Source of the DNA: a virus
Virus record (IMG/VR): IMGVR_UViG_3300033153_005324
Span: 1 to 36,237 of that record
Reading direction: 5' to 3' (one strand)
Length of the DNA stretch: 36,237 bases
Of the stretch, positions 1-4,798 are shown piece after piece. The stretch's first letter is position 1. Each line of letters opens with the position of its first letter. Position numbers and translations under genes: made by a program. A model generated the notes under the pieces. That model worked only from the letters and a program-made list of their open reading frames with translations. It had not been told where the DNA came from and searched no databases.

Positions 1-2
1 AG

Positions 3-37
3 GATATTTAAAAAGATTTACACATTTAATAAATATC
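3..37. promoter_or_regulatory. operator-like inverted repeat
   Basis: GATATTTA at 3-10 is the exact reverse complement of TAAATATC at 30-37, with 19 bases between. It lies just upstream of a rightward -10 box (53-58) and, on the closed circle, behind the leftward promoter at 36090-36118. That is where a phage regulator would sit to control two divergent transcripts. The sequence is AT-rich, so an 8-base chance match is possible. The ribbon-helix-helix proteins encoded here are candidate binders, which is speculative. Confidence 0.35.
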
Positions 38-49
38 TAAGATTTGATT

Positions 50-58
50 TGCTATACT
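50..58 (+). promoter_or_regulatory. rightward extended -10 promoter
   Basis: TGCTATACT matches the extended sigma-70 -10 element TGnTATAAT with one change. Four leftward promoters in this genome share TGCTATAAT, which strengthens the call. No good -35 is visible; the upstream DNA is AT-rich. Transcription would start near base 65 and run through the folded region to the 35-codon gene at 551. Confidence 0.5.
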
Positions 59-115
59 GCTCTTAGAGTTAAGTTTGACTCTGTGATTTTTAACTTATCG
101 GAATGAGCTTTTTAT

Positions 116-214
116 TTAGGGGCTAGGTCGCTATGGAGGCGTTGCCAAATCGTTGGTGCTAAGGAATATACGCGGGAATACTTAGAATGTGGTTCAATCC
201 CACACCCCTAACCA
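116..214 (+). ncRNA. tRNA-like structured RNA
   Basis: A perfect 7-bp acceptor-like stem pairs TTAGGGG (116-122) with CCCCTAA (205-211), followed directly by CCA (212-214). A textbook T arm lies at 188-204: stem TGTGG/CCACA around the loop TTCAATC. Between them a 5-bp arm CTAAG (159-163)/CTTAG (181-185) and a CCAA/TTGG hairpin (145-156) can form. There is no clear D arm or standard 5-bp anticodon arm with a 7-base loop, and no separate discriminator base before CCA. It is therefore better called tRNA-like than a working tRNA. It may be a degenerate or intron-bearing tRNA, or a mimic recognised by CCA enzymes or RNase P. Confidence 0.45.
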
Positions 215-216
215 AA

Positions 217-308
217 GAGCTTTTATAGGTGTAGTAGTAGCGATTAATAGTCGCTTTGACGGTATGGAGTTCTACCTAAACTCTACTCTACACCACCTAT
301 AAGAGCTT
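217..308 (+). ncRNA. long-stem structured RNA with two 5-bp arms
   Basis: A long outer stem pairs 217-231 with 294-308 (AGCTTTTATAGGTG against CACCTATAAGAGCT, one wobble). It can continue as GTGTAG/CTACAC (229-234 with 288-293) by a small shift. Inside are two hairpins, each with a 5-bp stem and 7-base loop: AGCGA/TCGCT (239-255) and GAGTT/AACTC (267-283). There is no reading frame. The cloverleaf-like layout beside a tRNA-like element suggests a second tRNA-like or regulatory RNA. No known family was recognised. Confidence 0.5.
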
Positions 309-358
309 CATGTATCAATAGGTTTTTCATCATTCCTTCTCCGATACATGGACTCTTA
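300..358 (+). ncRNA. hairpin competing with the upstream stem
   Basis: CATGTATC (309-316) pairs perfectly with GATACATG (343-350). The stem extends outward by TAAGAG (300-305) with CTCTTA (353-358). Bases 300-305 are also the 3' side of the preceding structure's outer stem, so the two folds exclude each other, as in a switch or attenuator. The 26-base loop is pyrimidine-rich. Immediately downstream, CTAAG (361-365) can pair with CTTAG (394-398). Confidence 0.45.
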
Positions 359-411
359 GGCTAAGGATTGATATGACGCTGAAAGGTGCAGTTCTTAGTT
401 ATTAAATATTG

Positions 412-474
412 ACACGGGATAATCAAGGTTTCCTCCTTGTTCAGCTACCCTTGAACGCCTTGGTTGTCCTGTGT
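412..474 (+). ncRNA. 17-bp hairpin RNA
   Basis: Bases 412-428 pair with 458-474 over 17 positions with only G-U wobbles (ACACGGGATAATCAAGG against CCTTGGTTGTCCTGTGT). Inside is a second hairpin GTTCA/TGAAC (439-443 with 452-456). There is no U-run after the stem, so it is not an intrinsic terminator. The wobble pairs fit selection on RNA rather than on DNA. Bases 475-550 hold nothing recognisable before the ribosome site of the next gene. Confidence 0.5.
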
Positions 475-550
475 GAGTATTTGATCTAAATAAGATTGTG
501 TAGTTTTTTCGGATAAGAGGGTTGAAAATATCAAAAATAGGAAGTATAAA

Positions 551-658
551 ATGAAAAAAGGTTTATTTAAAAGAGAAGTACCCTGTAAAAACTGTGGTTG
601 CTATATATTTTACAGAGCTTTCGGAGGGTTTTGTAGTAAATGTATGACTTTCATATAA
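551..658 (+). CDS. 35-residue zinc-ribbon-like peptide
   Basis: This short rightward gene has a clear ribosome site, AGGAAG, 6-7 bases before its ATG. The 35-residue product has cysteines at 12, 15, 17, 28 and 31 in a CxxC...CxxC arrangement, as in one-knuckle zinc ribbons. Small phage zinc fingers of this kind often bind RNA, DNA or a host regulator, but no specific family can be named. It is the only protein gene downstream of the folded junction region and of the rightward promoter at 50-58. It converges with the endolysin gene 11 bases away. The folded region could be its leader, controlling its translation. Confidence 0.6.
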   Translation: MKKGLFKREVPCKNCGCYIFYRAFGGFCSKCMTFI

Positions 659-669
659 GTGTGGGTTAT

Positions 670-1212
670 TTAAATCATCTCAAAGAACTCACCCAATGCT
701 TCTTTAAGTAAAGTTCTTTGATCTCCTTCCCCCACAAATCTATTTTGATATGCGCCAAAGAAAGGTTCGCTTATAATTGCTAATGATTTACCCCTACAAC
801 AAAAACCAGCACCTCTATCAGAACCATAGATTTTTTTCGTACCCCTATTTTTATTGTCGAGATGGTTAGTCATACACTTATTTAAAATGCTTGCTATATT
901 CTTTCCACCTTGAGAACAATAAAGAACCTCGTGACCCTGTGCAGAGTCGTCTTTAAAGCTATTAAAATGAAATTCAATGCTAATGTCTGCCCCCCATTCA
1001 TCTATGCGCTTATGGAGGTCTACCATCTTGTTTGAATATCCGTGAACATCTGCATTCCGATAGAATACTGCAAAATCATGTTTCTTTGGAAAATAATCAC
1101 CCAATGACATTTCAGATAAAAGCTCATCATTGAATGTAAATTCACTTATTCCTTTGTTGCCGTAAGCACCTTGACTGTCTATATCATGCCCTATAATTAA
1201 TCCTATTTTCAT
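670..1212 (-). CDS. N-acetylmuramoyl-L-alanine amidase endolysin
   Basis: This 180-residue enzyme is of the Amidase_3 (LytC-type) zinc amidase fold and cleaves the bond between muramic acid and the peptide stem of peptidoglycan. Likely zinc ligands are H9 (in IIGHD), E24 and H82 (in EFHFNS). The catalytic glutamate is E149 in ISEPFF. Length equals a single catalytic domain, with no wall-binding domain and no signal peptide, so it should need a holin to reach the wall. It is the last gene of the leftward late operon, directly after the spanins, completing a lysis cassette. Start ATG with an AAGGAG-type site upstream. Confidence 0.9.
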   Translation of the reverse strand: MKIGLIIGHDIDSQGAYGNKGISEFTFNDELLSEMSLGDYFPKKHDFAVFYRNADVHGYSNKMVDLHKRIDEWGADISIEFHFNSFKDDSAQGHEVLYCSQGGKNIASILNKCMTNHLDNKNRGTKKIYGSDRGAGFCCRGKSLAIISEPFFGAYQNRFVGEGDQRTLLKEALGEFFEMI

Positions 1213-1224
1213 TTAACAAGCTCC

Positions 1225-1449
1225 TTATTTACATACATTATTTGCCTTTTGTAATTGTTCTGAGTATCGCTTCACAAGCAGATAGTTTCTGTAGCATTGT
1301 TTTGAAGCGCCCAATGATGTAGATTTCCTACCATTGTCCACAACAGGTTCTTTAACGTCCGGAGTAGTGCAAAAGAAAGTTGAATAGCTACACCCGTTAA
1401 TAAGAAGCACTATCAAGAAAACGCTTACCAGCTTGACAATCCGTTTCAT
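1225..1449 (-). CDS. o-spanin (Rz1-like outer-membrane lipoprotein)
   Basis: This 74-residue protein starts with a lysine-arginine N-terminus, a hydrophobic run and a lipobox ending in ING-C with the lipidated cysteine near residue 20. After cleavage a short periplasmic peptide with two or three further cysteines remains. Its start lies inside the 3' end of the i-spanin gene in another frame, the classic Rz/Rz1 overlap. Rz1-type proteins bridge to the inner-membrane spanin and fuse the two membranes at lysis. Sequence alone gives weak homology; position, overlap and lipobox carry the call. Confidence 0.8.
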   Translation of the reverse strand: MKRIVKLVSVFLIVLLINGCSYSTFFCTTPDVKEPVVDNGRKSTSLGASKQCYRNYLLVKRYSEQLQKANNVCK

Positions 1450-1681
1450 CTTTACCCTTTTTAAAGTTATCTACATCTTTTATTTTTCCATCATAGAAAG
1501 ACACGATACTTTTTATATCTTTCTCGTATCTCTGTATCTCTGTTTTATGTTTTTGTTTTTGTAGCTTAGTGTTAACCTTACATTCGATGTTCTCATCGTT
1601 TAATGACTTTATATACCATCCTACAATTATCAATAAGACTAATACAATGGCACTTATAATTATTGTAATTTTATCTAACAT
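1397..1681 (-). CDS. i-spanin (Rz-like inner-membrane protein)
   Basis: This protein of about 94 residues has an N-terminal membrane helix (about residues 4-24, IIISAIVLVLLIIVGWYI) and a charged, lysine-rich helical periplasmic part, the type II topology of Rz. The ATG at 1681 is preferred over the TTG one codon earlier because GAGG lies at the right distance from it. Its 3' end overlaps the lipoprotein gene by 53 bases in another frame. Two cysteines (one in the helix, one near the C-terminus) could form disulphides with the partner. It acts at the last step of lysis. Confidence 0.78.
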   Translation of the reverse strand: MLDKITIIISAIVLVLLIIVGWYIKSLNDENIECKVNTKLQKQKHKTEIQRYEKDIKSIVSFYDGKIKDVDNFKKGKDETDCQAGKRFLDSASY

Positions 1682-1691
1682 CAAAACCTCT

Positions 1692-1784
1692 TTACTTGTT
1701 TTTCAAGTGTTGAAATAGGATTATAATACCGGCTATTAAGTATAAAGTAAATCCCGCTGAGAATACTAAGTGTAATTCCAACAT
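1692..1784 (-). CDS. 30-residue single-span membrane peptide
   Basis: An ATG at 1784, with AAGG about 9 bases upstream, opens a 30-residue frame that is almost entirely one membrane helix (AGFTLYLIAGIIILF) with a short basic tail. It sits between a multi-span membrane protein and the i-spanin in the lysis cassette, so it could be a small holin, antiholin or pinholin. No family was recognised. It fills a gap that would otherwise be empty in a tightly packed operon. Confidence 0.5.
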   Translation of the reverse strand: MLELHLVFSAGFTLYLIAGIIILFQHLKNK

Positions 1785-1795
1785 AAATATAAACC

Positions 1796-2053
1796 TTAGG
1801 CACTACTTACCCCATTAGGTAGTATCTTGTCGTTATCTTTTTTATACATCATTCTAAAATGAATAATTCCAAGTCCAATACATAAAAATATCCAAGATAA
1901 ATCATTGCCGGTTCTGCTGTAAGTAAGTACAAAAAGACAAAAAGACACAGTAATTATAAATGTTGACACACTACGCTTATACGCCTTTTGTGCTATGGAT
2001 AAGATAGTTAAGCTTATCGCCATCATTGTAAACAAAAGATAACAATACCCCAT
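1796..2053 (-). CDS. small multi-span membrane protein of lysis cassette
   Basis: This 85-residue protein has about three hydrophobic segments (residues roughly 4-20, 29-44 and 52-68) and a charged C-terminal tail. Its ATG overlaps the stop of the preceding gene by one base (TAATG), so the two are translationally coupled. Three short helices with a charged tail resemble class I holins in layout, though no motif proves it. It may be the holin or its partner alongside the 135-residue protein. Confidence 0.7.
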   Translation of the reverse strand: MGYCYLLFTMMAISLTILSIAQKAYKRSVSTFIITVSFCLFVLTYSRTGNDLSWIFLCIGLGIIHFRMMYKKDNDKILPNGVSSA

Positions 2054-2460
2054 TATACTTTCCTTTCTTTTATTTCACTTAACATTCTTGCCTTGATGGC
2101 TTTAATGATAGCTACTATGAACCAACTAGCAAAAGCACCAACAACCATTGAAGCAGGAATATCGTTTGTATATTTTAAAGAGAGGGTATAAGCCGCAGGT
2201 AAAGCAGGAGTACCAAAAATCATATACATACCCAGGGTAGTGAACATAGTCATTCCACTTTCTCTGACTGCCTTATCAGTATGATTGTAGTCATATAGAA
2301 AAGCAAATATACTTATTACGAGTGCTGATGCGGAGAGTATAACCATAAAAGGATCTACTTCTAAAACCCCCAGTGCAAAACCACCGCTTGAACTTGCTAT
2401 TCCTACAGAACTTGCTTTAATTACTCCTACTTTTGCTATAACTGTACTGTTGTGAGGCAT
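2053..2460 (-). CDS. putative holin
   Basis: This 135-residue membrane protein has three or four hydrophobic stretches (about 33-57, 70-90 and 101-121) and a basic C-terminal tail (IKARMLSEIKERKV), the usual arrangement of holins with the charged end in the cytoplasm. It lies in a run of four membrane-protein genes upstream of spanins and endolysin. Holins form the inner-membrane lesion that releases the endolysin and sets lysis timing. Among the four this has the most holin-like size and tail, but which one is the true holin cannot be decided by sight. Confidence 0.6.
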   Translation of the reverse strand: MPHNSTVIAKVGVIKASSVGIASSSGGFALGVLEVDPFMVILSASALVISIFAFLYDYNHTDKAVRESGMTMFTTLGMYMIFGTPALPAAYTLSLKYTNDIPASMVVGAFASWFIVAIIKAIKARMLSEIKERKV

Positions 2461-2463
2461 TAT

Positions 2464-2823
2464 TTATCCCCCTAACGGAACATAGAAAGGCAAATCGCTA
2501 AGTATGAGATAAGCAAGTGTTCCAAAAAGTAATCCACCTAGACCACCTGCAATCACATCTTTATAATTAAAATAGCTAGAGCTTTTAGTAAGTCCAAGTA
2601 TTGACATTAGATGCCAAAACATTTCCCAAACAATACTACAAAATATAGCAAACATCATTACATTAATCAAGCTCGTTCTAGGGAACCAACCCATAAAAGG
2701 TTCTATTAGTGCAAGCAAACCTACTAGTCCAAAACCCACAAGGTGTACCAAATAGCAACCATACCATTTTTCGCATAATGGCATAAACGGTTTGTATATT
2801 GCTGTTTTTATTCTATCTATCAT
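2464..2823 (-). CDS. membrane protein with VanZ-like motif layout
   Basis: This 119-residue protein has about four membrane segments. A glutamate in a helix (IVWEMFWH) is followed by a polar stretch and then DVIAGGLGGLLFG, an E...D...GG pattern reminiscent of VanZ-like or YfiM-like small membrane proteins. That resemblance is by eye and weak. It is co-transcribed with the lysis genes and its ATG overlaps the stop of the lysine-rich gene upstream. Possible roles are lysis control or membrane protection; none is proven. Confidence 0.65.
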   Translation of the reverse strand: MIDRIKTAIYKPFMPLCEKWYGCYLVHLVGFGLVGLLALIEPFMGWFPRTSLINVMMFAIFCSIVWEMFWHLMSILGLTKSSSYFNYKDVIAGGLGGLLFGTLAYLILSDLPFYVPLGG

Positions 2824-2978
2824 CTGATCTTTTCCTTTACTTTTGTTTCAAAAGACTCACGCTTAGAGCCTTTCTTAACTTTAGATGCTTTTACTTTAGT
2901 CTTCTTCTCTTTCTTCTCTTTGGTGATAATAGCTGTATAACACTTATCTTCAAAGAGTTTTTGCTTAGATTGGCTCAT
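2820..2978 (-). CDS. small lysine-rich protein
   Basis: The frame is open further upstream, but the ATG at 2978 has a strong AGGAG site 7 bases before it, so I choose that start, giving 52 residues. The second half is extremely basic (repeated KEKKEK, KVK and KKGSKRES motifs), suggesting nucleic-acid or membrane-surface binding. It overlaps the upstream gene by 14 bases and shares a stop-start overlap with the downstream membrane protein. Function unknown. Confidence 0.6.
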   Translation of the reverse strand: MSQSKQKLFEDKCYTAIITKEKKEKKTKVKASKVKKGSKRESFETKVKEKIR

Positions 2979-3324
2979 CAGGTACTCCTGTCCATAGTTC
3001 AGTCTGTCTAAATACATCTAACTCAAGTTGTCCCATAAAGGTATATTCAAAAGAGTCACCTAGTGCTATCTCTATTGCGTCTTGTTCAGCCTCTAAGTAC
3101 CTCAGAGAAAGCCCGGCTAAAACTAATGTCTTGTCAGCTGAGTAAAATGCTTTGTTCCCTTCTAATCCTAAATACTCTCTTATTGTGCGTTGACCTATGA
3201 CTACACCATTTTCATCTACCTTTTGATACTGCTCGATAGGCATAGGTGTGTCCATTATCGCCAACTCACCTACTATGAATAGTTGAGAAATATTTGTTCC
3301 GTATTTATGTGTGTTTGTACTCAT
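2965..3324 (-). CDS. hypothetical protein, probably tail-associated
   Basis: This 119-residue protein has no recognised domain. It is acidic and mixed alpha/beta in appearance, with no signal or membrane segment. It sits directly downstream of the LamG-domain putative receptor-binding protein and 10 bases from it, so it may be a chaperone or small structural partner of that protein. Position is the only evidence for this. Confidence 0.6.
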   Translation of the reverse strand: MSTNTHKYGTNISQLFIVGELAIMDTPMPIEQYQKVDENGVVIGQRTIREYLGLEGNKAFYSADKTLVLAGLSLRYLEAEQDAIEIALGDSFEYTFMGQLELDVFRQTELWTGVPDEPI

Positions 3325-3333
3325 TATGTCTCC

Positions 3334-4524
3334 TTACGAGTTCCATTCGTTATATGCTGTAACAGCGTTATAGTTAGCTACTTCGTCTGCATCTGTAATT
3401 ACTTCAAAGTGGTTAAAGTGCCCTTTCATAGTTGTGTACGATGCTATATCTATCCATCTTGCTATTCCAAGATGAAGTTCATCTATTTCAACATTCGTAA
3501 AATTTCCTACTTCTGTATCAGTAGTTAGTGTTTTTTCACTACCATTAACATAAATTTTAATATGTCCTGCAGAAGGGGTACCATCATATCGGTACTGGAT
3601 TAGTTGTAATGTATCTTGAGGTGCGTCAGCGGCTTCTGTTGCTACAGATAGATAGTCTGCATCTCCTGAAGAGACTAATGAGAGTCTTACAACCCCATCA
3701 TCTCCGATATGAGAAAACACTCTTTTTGCGTTAGTACGATATTCCGTACCAAAAGGTGCGTTACGATTTCCTCCTCCAGCATTCTCTATATTAGACTCCA
3801 AGTAACAACCAACTTCAATAACAAAAGCACCACCAAACGAATACTGAGTATTCACCTCTGGATAGCGTTTCTGATAAAAGTGAAGCTCATCTTCTTTGTA
3901 TGCTGTAGGTACGCCATTACCATCTAAGACTAAGCCTTTGTCTTGTAGACCCTCTTCTTCGTAGTCTGCGTTGGTTCTTATTGTTCCAGCGTAATTAGTA
4001 ATTGTTTCAGTATTACTACCTCTTGCATCATAGATGGTTGCAAGACTAGGCTCTGAACACGCATACCACTCATCACCTGACTCTAATTCTAAATCAACTT
4101 CTGATATAGTTCCTGTTCCACTCATAGCCAGTTTAGCTACAAGCTGTGGATTACTATTAAATGCAGTTATTGTCGCACTAGACGGTTCGTCTGTAGATAT
4201 TAAGATGTTGTTTATCTTAATGTCATTAAAGGTTTTGTCACCTGTCTGCTTGTGAAATTCATTGTCTGCAAAATCAAACCAAGTAATCCATTTTGACCCT
4301 ACAGTAAATGGTAAGTCGTTTGTAGCACCAAGTAGAATGGCTCTACCTGAGGATAGCAACGCATTGTTTACTGTACTGCTAGTACCTTGATTATCAAGTA
4401 TTGCTTTATCACTTTCATCTAGGTTATAGACAAAGTTATCATCCGATTGATAGTTTACGAGGTATTGGACGGCTGCCGAACCTGAGACTGCACCGAGCAA
4501 ACCAAAATTAAAACCAAATTTCAT
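3334..4524 (-). CDS. LamG/concanavalin-A-like putative tail or receptor-binding protein
   Basis: This 396-residue protein begins with a short hydrophobic N-terminus (GLLGAVSGSAAVQYLV). From about residue 210 it reads like a laminin-G/concanavalin-A jelly roll: repeated short strands, IKIYVNGSEK typical of the motif before the closing strands, and a final strand pair around HFNHFEVITDADEV. Such domains bind glycans and are common in phage fibres and appendages. It follows the ejection proteins and a small virion-like gene, near the end of the structural region, where receptor-binding proteins often lie. Sugar specificity cannot be told. Confidence 0.6.
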   Translation of the reverse strand: MKFGFNFGLLGAVSGSAAVQYLVNYQSDDNFVYNLDESDKAILDNQGTSSTVNNALLSSGRAILLGATNDLPFTVGSKWITWFDFADNEFHKQTGDKTFNDIKINNILISTDEPSSATITAFNSNPQLVAKLAMSGTGTISEVDLELESGDEWYACSEPSLATIYDARGSNTETITNYAGTIRTNADYEEEGLQDKGLVLDGNGVPTAYKEDELHFYQKRYPEVNTQYSFGGAFVIEVGCYLESNIENAGGGNRNAPFGTEYRTNAKRVFSHIGDDGVVRLSLVSSGDADYLSVATEAADAPQDTLQLIQYRYDGTPSAGHIKIYVNGSEKTLTTDTEVGNFTNVEIDELHLGIARWIDIASYTTMKGHFNHFEVITDADEVANYNAVTAYNEWNS

Positions 4525-4533
4525 AACCTATCC

Positions 4534-4761
4534 TTAATAGTTTATGTCAAATGTGCCTGTTTTGACTTCTATTGAGTACACATTATTCAAGGCTCTGTCA
4601 TCACCTGTTACAAGAGTTACTGTTTCGGCTGACTCTCCATACCTGAATATCACATCGACTGTGCCGTCTGATACGCAGTGCAACAATTTTGCTCCTGTGT
4701 ATGTCCCAGATGTTTTGGCGTTAAGCCCTTCTTGAATTTCCATCGCTTGTATATCTTTCAT
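4534..4761 (-). CDS. small beta-rich virion-like protein
   Basis: This 75-residue protein has a beta-rich composition, with alternating hydrophobic and polar residues (TVDVIFRYGESAETVTLV) and few charges, like phage decoration or fibre-base proteins. It is the first gene after the internal promoter at 4786-4794 and precedes the LamG-domain protein by 9 bases. No family was recognised. Confidence 0.6.
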   Translation of the reverse strand: MKDIQAMEIQEGLNAKTSGTYTGAKLLHCVSDGTVDVIFRYGESAETVTLVTGDDRALNNVYSIEVKTGTFDINY

Positions 4762-4785
4762 CTTAGTCCTTTTTATGTGGTTTTA

Positions 4786-4794
4786 ATTATAGCA
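4786..4794 (-). promoter_or_regulatory. leftward TGCTATAAT promoter
   Basis: Read leftwards this is TGCTATAAT, an extended -10 element identical to those at 13380, 23032 and 24775. It sits at the end of the giant ejection-protein gene region, just 3' of its stop codon, so its upstream part lies inside that gene. It would serve the fibre and lysis genes from 4761 down to 670. No -35 match is seen. Confidence 0.65.
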
Positions 4795-4798
4795 CATT

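Larger units (their letters stand above)
1..114. repeat. terminal direct repeat, left copy
   Basis: These 114 bases are identical to the last 114 bases of the window. The simplest reading is a circular genome (or circularly permuted headful-packaged DNA) whose assembly overlaps itself. A true short terminal repeat of the packaged DNA is the alternative. The repeat holds no gene. It carries an operator-like inverted repeat and the rightward promoter described below. Confidence 0.95.

Noticed and set aside
217-308. Second tRNA gene
   Set aside because: Two 5-bp/7-base arms exist, but there is no T-loop sequence (TTCRA) and no CCA end.
2799-3011. Plus-strand hydrophobic frame opposite the lysine-rich gene
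   Set aside because: Its Phe/Leu composition is simply the complement of the lysine-rich coding strand.
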